DNA of 64,000 bases from Gammaproteobacteria bacterium (lineage in GTDB: Bacteria; Pseudomonadota; Gammaproteobacteria; Xanthomonadales; Marinicellaceae): positions 46,660-110,659 of the forward strand of contig JAJRQG010000007.1 of assembly GCA_024280395.1 (NCBI GenBank), in the 5' to 3' direction. Within the stretch, counting starts at the first letter, position 1. Each line of letters begins with the position of its first letter. Positions 35,272 to 44,795 of this stretch are shown in pieces. The position numbers were made by a program, and so were the translations under genes. The notes beneath the pieces are model-generated. The model was given only the letters and a program-made list of their open reading frames with translations, had not been told where the DNA came from and made no database searches.

Positions 35272-37023
35272 TTATCCGTCCTGACTCACACGTAATATTT
35301 CTTCATAGCTGGTTTTACCTTCCAAGCATTTCAAAAGTCCATCTTCATAAATCGAGGTCATCCCATCCAAACAAGCTTGTTTTTGGATTTCTCCTGCCGT
35401 TGCATGGTTCATGATTAATCGTCTTATTTCGTCAGACATTTCTAAAAATTCCAGTATAGACATTCGTCCACTGTAGCCTGTTAAGTTGTTTTCGCTGGGC
35501 ACGGGCTTGTAGAATGCGTATTTTTTTAAATCAATCAACTTATCTAAACCCAAGCTCTTAACCATATCAACTTTAAGAATTTCCTTCTTCATAGTTGCTT
35601 GATCAAGCTTTCTAACCAGTCTTTGCGCTAGTATGCCATTGACCGTTGAAGTCAATAAATAATCCTCAACACCCATGTCCAGCATTCGGGTTATTCCTCC
35701 CGATGCATCGTTGGTGTGAATGGTTGATAACACCAAGTGACCTGTTAAGGCGGACTGAATGGCTATCTTTGCTGTCTCCAAATCACGCATTTCACCAATC
35801 ATGATGACATCGGGATCTTGACGAACGATGGCACGCAATGCGGAAGTGAAATCTAATCCAATGGATGATTTTACTTGAATTTGATTGATGCCCGTTAACT
35901 GATATTCTACGGGATCCTCTACCGTGATGATTTTTCGTTCTTCGGTATTTAATTGACCTAGCGCAGTATATAAGGTTGTGGTTTTACCCGAACCGGTTGG
36001 CCCTGTAACCAACATAATGCCATGCGGCAACTCTAAAACTCTTTTAAAAGGCTCTAAGACACGGTCTGTAAACCCCAGTTGATAAAAATCAAAAACAATG
36101 CTTTCTCTGTCCAAAATACGCATGACCACACTTTCGCCATAAGAGGTTGGCACGGTTGAAACACGCAGGTCCAACTCTTTGCCTTGTACTCTTAACATGA
36201 TACGGCCATCTTGAGGCAAACGTCTTTCGGCAATATTTAATTTTGCCATGATTTTAATTCTTGAAATTACCGCTGCGGTAGAACGCGCAGGAGGCGATTC
36301 TACTTCTTGTAATACACCATCAATTCTGTACCTTACTTTTAAACGATTCTCAAAAGGCTCAACATGTATATCTGAGGCACGTGCCTCAACTGCACGTTGC
36401 ATGATGATATTAACCAAACGAATAACTGGCGCTTCACTGGCCAAGTCTCTTAAATGATCAACATCCTCCTCATCGCCCGAACTTTCATCAGACAAACTTT
36501 CTACGATTTGTCCCATGGCAGAACGTCCGCCGCCAAATAATTTTTCTATGGCATTCTCAACTTCTGATGGTAATCCAATTTTTATATTCAGGTCTTTTCC
36601 AGAAGCCATTCTTATGGCTTTAACTGTAAACTCTTCACTGGGATAAACCATAATCACATCAATGGTTTCGTCTTTTTCTGCAATCGGAACAAATAGATTT
36701 TCTCGCATGAATCGTATGGGGAACTCTGTTTCAACACTCACCGAATCTGGATAATCTGCTTCTTTTATCATATCCAGTTTCATGACTTCACTTAATGAAG
36801 TGGCAACGTCACGCTCTGATGCCAAACCCAATCTAACCAACAACGGTACCAATGAGGTACTAAGCGTCTCAGCATGCAGACGTTTACCGCGCAACAAATC
36901 TTCTTGTTTTAAACGTCCTTTCTCTATCATGTACTGACACAGCTCTTCTTCAAAAGTCAATTCTGCTTTTGTTTCAATCTCCGTCATTGCGTCGTTGTTT
37001 GTTATTGCTTGTGCTTCTGTCAT
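35272..37023 (-). CDS. gspE: Type II secretion ATPase GspE (zinc motif missing)
   Basis: A 583-residue AAA+ ATPase that drives pseudopilus assembly. An N1E-like domain (about 25-160) binds GspL; the catalytic part spans about 195-575. Walker A is GPTGSGKTTT at 341-350, the Asp box lies at about 363-376 (KIITVEDPVEY), Walker B is DPDVIMIGEMRD at 403-414 and the His box is TGHLVLSTIHTNDA at 427-440. Typical GspE proteins carry a four-cysteine zinc module just after this, near residues 470-520. Here that stretch (LAQRLVRKLDQATM through NLTGYSGR) has no cysteine at all, although the following GYSGRMSILEFLEM is conserved. It heads the gsp genes. Confidence 0.93.
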   Translation of the reverse strand: MTEAQAITNNDAMTEIETKAELTFEEELCQYMIEKGRLKQEDLLRGKRLHAETLSTSLVPLLVRLGLASERDVATSLSEVMKLDMIKEADYPDSVSVETEFPIRFMRENLFVPIAEKDETIDVIMVYPSEEFTVKAIRMASGKDLNIKIGLPSEVENAIEKLFGGGRSAMGQIVESLSDESSGDEEDVDHLRDLASEAPVIRLVNIIMQRAVEARASDIHVEPFENRLKVRYRIDGVLQEVESPPARSTAAVISRIKIMAKLNIAERRLPQDGRIMLRVQGKELDLRVSTVPTSYGESVVMRILDRESIVFDFYQLGFTDRVLEPFKRVLELPHGIMLVTGPTGSGKTTTLYTALGQLNTEERKIITVEDPVEYQLTGINQIQVKSSIGLDFTSALRAIVRQDPDVIMIGEMRDLETAKIAIQSALTGHLVLSTIHTNDASGGITRMLDMGVEDYLLTSTVNGILAQRLVRKLDQATMKKEILKVDMVKSLGLDKLIDLKKYAFYKPVPSENNLTGYSGRMSILEFLEMSDEIRRLIMNHATAGEIQKQACLDGMTSIYEDGLLKCLEGKTSYEEILRVSQDG

Positions 37024-37034
37024 AATACTATTTC

Positions 37035-37715
37035 TTATTCTTGCTTATCTGACATCATCTTATCATCAAAGTTTCTATTTGTTGTGGCTTTTAAACCGGT
37101 TATTTCACCAATAAATTCACTGTTTATAATAATCCAGTAAGCAATAGGAATGACTGCTGGAATAATTAAATAGGACATTTGATACATTAATGCAATCACG
37201 TTCATACCCAAACCTGTGTCTAAAATAGCTTGCTGCGCATCGGGTCCGCCTTCAAATGCCAAGTGCTTTATCATCTCCCAAAATGAGCCAAAAGTCTGAA
37301 TGAATATGATTAACACATAACCAAATACAATCTGTAAAATCCTTTTAGATTTTTTCATTTCTGGAATTGAAATCACCAAGCCAGTCACAACTGCCAATCC
37401 ATAGCCATAAAGCATTGGGTTTACTGCTACATCCAACACGGCCAGTTTATCGCCTTGGCCAGCAAATGCTGTGCTGGGGAAAATCAGGGTTTCAATGTTT
37501 AACATAAATTGATTTTGAGTGACCGCGTTAAACAGATCTGGCTGCCAAATAGACAAAACAAATTGCAACAGATATTTTACGGGTATAATTAACAGACCCG
37601 CCGCATAAAACCATATAAAAAAACACAAAGGCAAAAATAAAGCAGTGCTCAACAACAAGTGTTTTATTACACCTTTATGGTAGTCTTCTTCATTGCTCTT
37701 TATCTCTTCACTCAT
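37035..37715 (-). CDS. Membrane protein resembling exosortase H-associated proteins
   Basis: A 226-residue integral membrane protein with hydrophobic segments at about 18-50, 105-120, 127-145 and 175-198. LLSTALFLPLCFFIWFYAAG at the start and LDVAVNPMLYGYGLAVVTGL in the middle recall the membrane proteins that accompany exosortase H in xanthomonad-like bacteria. No exosortase gene and no protein with a CTERM sorting tail is visible in this window. It is wedged between purL (3 bp) and gspE (11 bp), on the same strand. The family call comes from memory of sequence pattern; a general polytopic protein of unknown role is the fallback. Confidence 0.5.
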   Translation of the reverse strand: MSEEIKSNEEDYHKGVIKHLLLSTALFLPLCFFIWFYAAGLLIIPVKYLLQFVLSIWQPDLFNAVTQNQFMLNIETLIFPSTAFAGQGDKLAVLDVAVNPMLYGYGLAVVTGLVISIPEMKKSKRILQIVFGYVLIIFIQTFGSFWEMIKHLAFEGGPDAQQAILDTGLGMNVIALMYQMSYLIIPAVIPIAYWIIINSEFIGEITGLKATTNRNFDDKMMSDKQE

Positions 37716-37718
37716 GAC

Positions 37719-40700
37719 TTATCCAATAAACTTTCTGGCATTATAGAACATTCTCATCCAAGGTGAGTTATCTTTGCCATGTTTTGCTGCCCAAGACATT
37801 TGCACACTTCTGAATACCCGCTCAGGATGCGGCATCATAATCAAGACGTTTCCATGTTTATTGCTAACTGCAGCTGCAGACTGTTGCGAACCATTGGGAT
37901 TAAAAGGATAGCGCTGTGTATTGTTTCCATTATTATCAACATAGCTTGCAACAATGCTTGTGGCAGCATTTCCTGAGAAGACAGCACGTCCTTCTCCATG
38001 GGCAATTGCCACAGGAATTCTCGCTCCTTGCATATCCGCAAAAAAGATTGAATTTCCTTGTTCTATAGCAACCGATGAAAACCTCGCTTCAAATTGTTGG
38101 CTGCTGTTTTTCAAAAACTCTGGCCAATTCTCTGTGCCTGGAATAATCTCTTTAAGCGATGACAACATTTGACAACCGTTGCACACACCCAGAGTAAACT
38201 TATTTTCATCTGCAAAATATTCAGCAAAGTTCTTTTTAATGTTTTTATGGAACAAAATACTGTTGGCCCAACCCTTTCCTGCGCCCAGCACATCTCCATA
38301 GGAAAAACCGCCACAAGCCGCCATACCTTGAAAATCCATTAAATCAACTTTCCCATCCAATAAATCTTGCATGTGCACATCATAACTATCAAAACCTGCC
38401 CGATGAAATGCCATGGCCATTTCTTTTTGACCATTAACACCTTGTTCACGTAGAATAGCTACTTTGGGTTTGGCGGTATTAATATACGGTGCAATAACGG
38501 ATTTGTCGTAATCAAAATTTATAACAGGAGACAAACCTTTGTCTTTTTCTGAAATTAAAGAAAATTCTTGTTCACAGGTTTCAGGGTTATCTCGCAGTGA
38601 TGCCATCCAATGACTGGTTTTGCTCCATTTTTTCTGTAATTCACTCAGCGCATCCTTAAAGATAGTCTTATTTTTGTGTCTAAAAGCAAGTATATTCGTA
38701 TCATTTGATTCACCCAGTTGATGAATATGTTTGGACAACTCATGGCTTGTTATTAACTGTTTGAAAGACTCAATATTTCTTTCGTCAATGGCCACTACCG
38801 CTCCTAACTCCTCAGCAAATAATACATTCAATGATTCATCAAGACTAAAATCAAGACTGACATTTATACCTGCATGGCTAGCCATGCACATTTCTAAAAT
38901 TGTCACAAACAAACCACCGTCGGAAACATCATGGTATGCAGAAATTATTTCATCTGCGATACCAACTTGCATAATCTGCCAAAATTGTTTGAAATTTTCA
39001 ACACTGTCAAGATCAGGTGTTTCATCGCCCAGTTGTGAGTAAACTTGGGCCAGAGAAGATGCGCCCAATCTTTTATTGCCAGCAGCAATGTCAAAATAAT
39101 ATAATTGGTGTTTGCAGCTTTTATCAAAATAAGGTGTAATGCTTTGCGTAACATTGTCTACATTGGCAAAAGCCGAAATCAACACAGAAACTGGCGATAA
39201 CACTTGTTTGTCTTCTCCATCATTCCATTGAGTGTTCATGGAAAGCGAGTCTTTACCTACGGGTATGCCAATGCCCAATTCTGGACACAACTCTTCTCCA
39301 ATGGCATGTGCTGCTTCATACATAATTTGATCTTCTCGACCCAGGCCAGATGCCGCCATCCAATTTGCTGACAACTTGATATTTGACATCTCTCCAATGT
39401 TGTTTCCTGCAATATTGGTCAAAGCTTCACATACCGCCATTCTTGCTGAAGATGCGCCATCAATCAACGCCAATGGTGCTTTTTCTCCTATCGCCATGGC
39501 TTCGCCTGCCAACCCTTCATAATCACGAAGTGTAACACCACAATCCGCCACAGGTACTTGCCAAGGTCCTACCATTTGATCACGGTGAACCAATCCTGAC
39601 ACCGTTCTATCACCTATGGTAATTAAATATTTTTTACTGGCAACGGTAGGGAAATCCAAAATTTTATCTACCGCATCGGCAATGGTGATTTTACTCGTAT
39701 CGAATTTTTCTAATTCTGGCTCGCTGGTGGTAATGTCTTTAAATGTTTTCGGCGTATTACCAAACAATAAGTTCATGGGTATATCGACAGGCTTATTTTC
39801 AAAATAGGCATCGGTAACTGTTAGTTTTTGTTCTTTACTGGCAGTACCCAGTACTGCATAAGGACACCTTTCACGCTTACAAATCTCTTTAAATTCTTCT
39901 AGTTTCTCTGGTTTAATAGATAAAACATATCTCTCTTGTGATTCGTTGCACCAAATTTCCATCGGTGTCATCGATGTCGTATCAATTTGCAATTTCCGTA
40001 ACTCTAAAGTTCCGCCCAATCCAGCATCATCCAATAATTCAGGCATGGCATTTGATAGACCGCCAGCGCCAACATCATGAATAGATCTAATCGGGCTGTC
40101 TGCAGATTGTGTCCAACAGCTATCAATGACTTCTTGACAACGTCTTTCCATCTCTGGATTGCCTCTTTGAACTGATGCAAAATCCAAATCTTCACAACTG
40201 CTGCCACTGGTCATTGAAGAAGCAGCTCCGCCACCCAGTCCAATTAGCATAGCAGGACCACCCAAAACTATCAAACAATCACCCGCTTGAGTGTCTTGCT
40301 TTAGTGCCAGTTCAGAATTAATTGTTCCCATCCCACCAGCTAACATGATTGGCTTGTGATATCCCCTCCAACCCGAGTCCTTGGTATCAATTTCTAAGTT
40401 TCTAAAATACCCACAAATATTGGGTCGTCCAAACTCATTATTAAATGCTGCACCTCCAAGTGGTGCCTCTAACATGATATCTAATGCGGATACTATTCTT
40501 TCAGGCTTTCCTATGGTGTTTGTTTCCCATGGCTGGTTGTGGCTTGGTATTTTTAAATGACTTACGGAAAACCCTGTTAGGCCTGCCTTTGGACGACTGC
40601 CTTGTCCGGTTGCAGCTTCATCGCGTATTTCTCCACCAGAACCTGTGGCAGCTCCTGGAAATGGAGATATAGCAGTTGGATGATTGTGTGTTTCGACTTT

Positions 40701-41564
40701 GATTAAAATATCTGTAGCATTATTGGTTTCGACATATTTTTTATTGCTATCTACAATCCAACGCTTGGCCTGCCCTCCAGTAAAAACAGCAGAGTTGTCT
40801 TTGTAAGCAGAAATCGCAGGCTTGGGCGTATTTGCTTCGGTATTTCTTATCATGGAGAACAAAGATTTTTCTTGCAACTTTCCATCTATTGTCCATTCTG
40901 CATTAAATATTTTATGCCTACAATGCTCTGAGTTTGCCTGTGCGAACATCATCAACTCAGTTACCGTTGGTTCCTTTTCAATCAATTGGTAACTTTGTAA
41001 CAAATACTCTTTTTCGTGACGGGACAATGCCAACCCTAATTTATTATCAACAATATCTAGATTTTTTGGTTGATCCAATAGTGATAAAACCCTGTCTTTG
41101 TTAGGCGTATCTTCTGTAAACAATTCACCCAGGGCCATATAGCTGTCATAAACAAATTCCATCATTCTGTCATGCAAGTTACAAAATTCAATTTCATGTC
41201 TAAAAATAGGTTCACCGAACTCCAAAGATTTCGCATGCTCTATCCTTATAACCCCATCAAATCCACAATTATGAAAAATATCTGTGGCCTTACTAGACCA
41301 AGGAGAAATTGTTCCTGTTCTCGGTGCTATATACAAACAATGGTTGTTGCTTTCTTTAGTTATAACTTTCGCAGCAAGTATTTTTTCTATCTGTTGAATA
41401 TCTAAATCACAACCAAGCTTAACGTGAATTAAATAAATATTTGTCACGTCTAAAATTGAAATGTTTGAATCGTTCAATTCTTTTTTTAGCTTGTGATTAA
41501 GTTTGTTAAGGTGAAACTGACCTGAAGAAGAATCACCTTGTAAAATTATAACTTTAGAGTGCAT
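37719..41564 (-). CDS. purL: Phosphoribosylformylglycinamidine synthase PurL
   Basis: A 1281-residue single-chain enzyme that converts FGAR to FGAM with glutamine and ATP in purine synthesis. The start at 41564 (MHSKVIILQGDSSSGQFHLN) matches the normal N-terminus; the frame runs 45 bases further up. Domains in order are PurS-like (about 1-140), linker, the FGAM synthase core with HNHPTAISPFPGAATGSGGE, two AIRS-like halves, and a glutamine amidotransferase domain from about 1025 (VAILREQGVNGQKEMAMAFH). That domain has the nucleophile in LGVCNGCQML and its His/Glu partner in MMPHPERVF. Size and motifs are complete. The membrane protein and the gsp genes follow with almost no gap. Confidence 0.96.
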   Translation of the reverse strand: MHSKVIILQGDSSSGQFHLNKLNHKLKKELNDSNISILDVTNIYLIHVKLGCDLDIQQIEKILAAKVITKESNNHCLYIAPRTGTISPWSSKATDIFHNCGFDGVIRIEHAKSLEFGEPIFRHEIEFCNLHDRMMEFVYDSYMALGELFTEDTPNKDRVLSLLDQPKNLDIVDNKLGLALSRHEKEYLLQSYQLIEKEPTVTELMMFAQANSEHCRHKIFNAEWTIDGKLQEKSLFSMIRNTEANTPKPAISAYKDNSAVFTGGQAKRWIVDSNKKYVETNNATDILIKVETHNHPTAISPFPGAATGSGGEIRDEAATGQGSRPKAGLTGFSVSHLKIPSHNQPWETNTIGKPERIVSALDIMLEAPLGGAAFNNEFGRPNICGYFRNLEIDTKDSGWRGYHKPIMLAGGMGTINSELALKQDTQAGDCLIVLGGPAMLIGLGGGAASSMTSGSSCEDLDFASVQRGNPEMERRCQEVIDSCWTQSADSPIRSIHDVGAGGLSNAMPELLDDAGLGGTLELRKLQIDTTSMTPMEIWCNESQERYVLSIKPEKLEEFKEICKRERCPYAVLGTASKEQKLTVTDAYFENKPVDIPMNLLFGNTPKTFKDITTSEPELEKFDTSKITIADAVDKILDFPTVASKKYLITIGDRTVSGLVHRDQMVGPWQVPVADCGVTLRDYEGLAGEAMAIGEKAPLALIDGASSARMAVCEALTNIAGNNIGEMSNIKLSANWMAASGLGREDQIMYEAAHAIGEELCPELGIGIPVGKDSLSMNTQWNDGEDKQVLSPVSVLISAFANVDNVTQSITPYFDKSCKHQLYYFDIAAGNKRLGASSLAQVYSQLGDETPDLDSVENFKQFWQIMQVGIADEIISAYHDVSDGGLFVTILEMCMASHAGINVSLDFSLDESLNVLFAEELGAVVAIDERNIESFKQLITSHELSKHIHQLGESNDTNILAFRHKNKTIFKDALSELQKKWSKTSHWMASLRDNPETCEQEFSLISEKDKGLSPVINFDYDKSVIAPYINTAKPKVAILREQGVNGQKEMAMAFHRAGFDSYDVHMQDLLDGKVDLMDFQGMAACGGFSYGDVLGAGKGWANSILFHKNIKKNFAEYFADENKFTLGVCNGCQMLSSLKEIIPGTENWPEFLKNSSQQFEARFSSVAIEQGNSIFFADMQGARIPVAIAHGEGRAVFSGNAATSIVASYVDNNGNNTQRYPFNPNGSQQSAAAVSNKHGNVLIMMPHPERVFRSVQMSWAAKHGKDNSPWMRMFYNARKFIG

Positions 41565-41664
41565 TTTTATATCAAAAAGTAGTGGCGCATAATTAATGGA
41601 TAATAACATTGTTACGCATTTATTGCACTACGCACTTATTGAAAACAGTCAATGTCATTACAAA

Positions 41665-41688
41665 AAAAACCGGCTATTGCCGGTTTTT
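41665..41688. terminator. Rho-independent terminator after dsbC
   Basis: The hairpin ACCGGC-TATT-GCCGGT is flanked by A and T runs (AAAAA and TTTTT). It lies 21 bases beyond the dsbC stop on the minus strand and upstream of purL, so it separates the two units. Confidence 0.9.
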
Positions 41689-41708
41689 AAAATATAGAAG
41701 CTCTTTAT

Positions 41709-42431
41709 TTACTTTACTGTTAGTTGCTTCAATCTATCAAGAAGCGCTTGTGGGGGAAGATAGCCCGGCAATAGCTTGCCGTTTTCTAAAACCATAGCAG
41801 GTGTTCCTGTAACACCGACCGCCTTTCCTGCTTCGTATTGCTCTTTCACTGGATTGTCGCATTTTTTCTGCTCTATGTTGACGCCTGATTTAGCATTTGT
41901 CATGGCAGATTGCTGATCTTCTGAACACCAAACAGTGACAGCTTTATCAAATGATGGTGTATTTAATCCCGATCTAGGGAAAAACAGGTAAGATATGCCT
42001 ATTCCAAGTGCATTGTATTCATCAATTTGATTATGCAATTTACGGCAATAACCACAGTCAATATCAGTAAAGACCGTAAGATGGTGCTTCATATCTTCTG
42101 GAATAAAATCAATTCTTTGATTTTCGCCAAATTTTCCAATAATTCCTTTTCTGATACCTGCTTTTTTATTCTCAGTTAAATCCTCTCTGCTGGTTGTATC
42201 TATCATGTTTCCGTTAAGTAAATATTTGCCGTCATTAGAAATATAATAAACCTCCCCACCTCTTCCAGTCTCGATGACAATTTCTGATACCCCTTTTATT
42301 GGAGTTTTTTCAACTGAAGAAACTTTGGCAGTTGGTGCTAAATTTTTAACACCTGCTAAAATTTCTTTTGAAGGTTCTTTGGCATTCGCCATGAATGATG
42401 TTATTAAGAATAGTGTTAAAGTTTTATACAT
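41709..42431 (-). CDS. dsbC: Thiol:disulfide interchange protein DsbC
   Basis: A 240-residue periplasmic disulfide isomerase. I place the start at the ATG at 42431 (MYKTLTLFLITSFMANAKEP), which begins a signal peptide and has GGAT eight bases ahead; a GTG at 42467 would spoil the signal peptide. The N-terminal dimerisation domain spans about 20-80. The thioredoxin-fold domain has the active site CGYC at 126-129 in FTDIDCGYCRKLH and the cis-proline loop VTGTPAMVLENG. A second disulfide (VTVWCSEDQQ and KKCDNP) matches DsbC. It lies 100 bp downstream of xerD. Confidence 0.92.
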   Translation of the reverse strand: MYKTLTLFLITSFMANAKEPSKEILAGVKNLAPTAKVSSVEKTPIKGVSEIVIETGRGGEVYYISNDGKYLLNGNMIDTTSREDLTENKKAGIRKGIIGKFGENQRIDFIPEDMKHHLTVFTDIDCGYCRKLHNQIDEYNALGIGISYLFFPRSGLNTPSFDKAVTVWCSEDQQSAMTNAKSGVNIEQKKCDNPVKEQYEAGKAVGVTGTPAMVLENGKLLPGYLPPQALLDRLKQLTVK

Positions 42432-42531
42432 ATTTAAATCCGAGTTATATTTACTGTGGTTTGACACGAAACATAGGATTTTAGTTCCAAATTATTTTTA
42501 TATCAACAGAATTGTCTTATTCTCTTCAATA

Positions 42532-43437
42532 CTAACCTCTAGGGTGGTGTTCTTTGTGTATTTCCTTTAATTTTTCTTTAGCAACCAATGTATATATCTG
42601 TGTAGTCGAAATACTACTATGACCCAACAACATTTGAACCACTCTTAAATCTGCCCCATGGTTGAGCAGGTGTGTAGCGAATGAGTGTCTTAACATATGA
42701 GGAGAAGGTAAAGGGAAGATTCTACACGATTCAGCATGTTTCTTTACACAATGCCAGAAAGTTTGCCTCGTCATGCCTGTTCCTCTATTGCTTAAAAAAA
42801 CATATTGAGATATTTTTTCTTTTAATATTTTGGGTCTTGTTTGTGTAAGATACTTCTGTAGATATTCTGTTGCATACTCTCCTATAGGAACCAACCTCTC
42901 CTTTTGTCCTTTGCCCATTACCTTTACAACCCCTTGATTAAGATTAACTTGCATCATTTTTAACTCAACGATTTCTGTTACCCGTATTCCCGAGGCATAC
43001 ATTAACTCAAACATGGTTTTATCTCTAAATCCTAAAGTCGTTGTTACATCTGGTACTGCCAAAAGATTTTCAATCTGTTTTTCAGACAAAGGTTTTGGAA
43101 TAGAGTTCTGTGATTTGGGCTGGACGATGGCATTAAACGGATTGCTTATAATCAGTTTCGATTTTGCTAGGAACAAATAATACTGCTTAATCGAAGATAA
43201 TTTTCTTGAAATACTTTTGTTGGTCAACTTTTGAGACCTAAGATGTTTCATATAACCCTGAATAGCCTGCTCAGTAATCTGTAAAACATTTAATTTTTCT
43301 ATTTCTACATATTTTAAATATTGATTTAAATCAGACCGATAGCTTAATATGGTATTTTTTGAAAGCCCTTTTTCTAATTTTAAGGCATAAAAAAAAGCAG
43401 TAACCATTTCTAAATTACTGCTTTCTTCATCTATCAT
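42532..43437 (-). CDS. xerD: Site-specific tyrosine recombinase XerD
   Basis: A 301-residue tyrosine recombinase that, with XerC, resolves chromosome dimers at dif. The N-terminal SAM-like core-binding domain covers about 7-95 (FFYALKLEKGLSKNTILSYR). The catalytic domain has Arg152 (YASGIRVTE), Lys176, His247 and Arg250 (PHMLRHSFATHLLNHGADLR), His273 and Tyr282 (STTQIYT). All six catalytic residues are present. XerD is favoured over XerC because of the dsbC neighbour, a common pairing in Gammaproteobacteria, and the GLSKNTI start. No integrase-like element borders were seen. Confidence 0.92.
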   Translation of the reverse strand: MIDEESSNLEMVTAFFYALKLEKGLSKNTILSYRSDLNQYLKYVEIEKLNVLQITEQAIQGYMKHLRSQKLTNKSISRKLSSIKQYYLFLAKSKLIISNPFNAIVQPKSQNSIPKPLSEKQIENLLAVPDVTTTLGFRDKTMFELMYASGIRVTEIVELKMMQVNLNQGVVKVMGKGQKERLVPIGEYATEYLQKYLTQTRPKILKEKISQYVFLSNRGTGMTRQTFWHCVKKHAESCRIFPLPSPHMLRHSFATHLLNHGADLRVVQMLLGHSSISTTQIYTLVAKEKLKEIHKEHHPRG

Positions 43438-43475
43438 ATTCTAGCAACGAACTGTATTAACCCAAGCTTGTATTT

Positions 43476-44795
43476 TTATTGATCAAGAATTTCATTGGCT
43501 GCTCTTTCTTCTTCCATTGCTCTCTCAGCTTCGGCACGTTTTTTTGCATCTTTTACTTGCTTTTCAATATGACCTATCCATTGTGCAGCGCTATTTCGTA
43601 CATTCTTATATCCCACTGCTTTCCTTAAATATTTCAATGCAGAAGATGTGTTTTTCATCTCGCTTTCAGCCATTCCAAGAAGCAAATAAGCTGTACCAAT
43701 TTTTTTCTCTTTTAAACCGCCTTTCTCTAAAGATGACAACAAAGCATTCCTTGCCCCACTCCAATCGTCTCTTGCGAAATAGATATATGCCCTTCTAAAA
43801 TCTATTTTACCATCTGAAGCTAGTTTACTCGCTTCATCATAAGCTGATAATGACCTATCCATTTCAGCAGCCGTATACCAGATCGAACCCAAATCATCCC
43901 AATGTTTGTAGCTCGGTTTTATGACCCCTGACTTTAAACCTTTTTCTAAAACGTTTCCTGCCTTAAATGGAACCCCTAAAAAGGCATACATCTTGAACAG
44001 CTTAATTCTATCCTTTTCCTCAGGAATCAAACCATTTTCATCGGCCAATATAAGAACCGCTAAAGACTTATCATCCTTCTTCAAAGTAAAATAAACTTCC
44101 GATAATTTTATCCAATAATCTCGCTTATTGGGATTCAATTTAATCAACACCTCAAGAGATTGAGAAGCTTGTTTGAACTCTGATAACTGCATATGCAAAT
44201 TAAACAACAAGTAATACCAAGATTCGACAGGCTTGTCTGACAATTCTATGGCTTTTTTCAGCGCTTTTATTGCCAATCTATATTTTTCCATTTGCGCATA
44301 AATGCTAGCCTCTAAGTAAAATGTTGAGTCTTTGATTTCATCAGTTACTTTGTAATACCTATGTATTGAGTCAATGGCCTTCTGATAGTCTCCAGAAGCC
44401 GCAATAATTTGTGCCTGTTGCAACATGACGCTAAAGTGAGCCTGATTATGCAAAGCATCTGAATCAATGGCCACTTGCAAATATTTACCTGCAGATCTGT
44501 ATTTTTCTTCTGCATAATCTACCCACCCAAGAAACTGATTGACATTGGCTTTTTCATAATTGTTCAGCCTCTTTGCTAAAAGCGCAGTAAGACCCGCTCT
44601 TGCTTCAACATTTTTGCTGTCCGCAACCATCTCTTGTAATTTAACAAATTTCTTCGCAATAGATTCTGTCATCCCTCCTTTGTTCTCTCGCTCTCTTATA
44701 GGGTTTCCGGTCTTCATCACTCCTGCAAAAACCACTTGAGAAAATAGGCTAATAACAGCTAGCAGTAACAAAAATTTTGTATTCTTATTCATCAT
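43476..44795 (-). CDS. TPR protein of the TonB2 operon
   Basis: A 439-residue exported tetratricopeptide protein. A signal peptide (FLLLLAVISLFSQVVFAG) is followed by at least six TPR-like helix pairs (for example AEEKYRSAGKYLQVAIDSDA, EKYRLAIKALKKAIELSDKP and SALKYLRKAVGYKN) and a charged coiled-coil tail. The ATG directly follows the tonB stop codon. Genes of this type close the DUF3450-TtpC-ExbB-ExbD-TonB operon in Vibrio, Shewanella and relatives; the protein is thought to act in the periplasm with the TonB complex. The exact role is not established. Confidence 0.8.
   Translation of the reverse strand: MMNKNTKFLLLLAVISLFSQVVFAGVMKTGNPIRERENKGGMTESIAKKFVKLQEMVADSKNVEARAGLTALLAKRLNNYEKANVNQFLGWVDYAEEKYRSAGKYLQVAIDSDALHNQAHFSVMLQQAQIIAASGDYQKAIDSIHRYYKVTDEIKDSTFYLEASIYAQMEKYRLAIKALKKAIELSDKPVESWYYLLFNLHMQLSEFKQASQSLEVLIKLNPNKRDYWIKLSEVYFTLKKDDKSLAVLILADENGLIPEEKDRIKLFKMYAFLGVPFKAGNVLEKGLKSGVIKPSYKHWDDLGSIWYTAAEMDRSLSAYDEASKLASDGKIDFRRAYIYFARDDWSGARNALLSSLEKGGLKEKKIGTAYLLLGMAESEMKNTSSALKYLRKAVGYKNVRNSAAQWIGHIEKQVKDAKKRAEAERAMEEERAANEILDQ

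Noticed and set aside
37779..41405. Many short frames on both strands within purL
   Set aside because: PurL is complete and conserved across this stretch; the others are by-products of its codon use.
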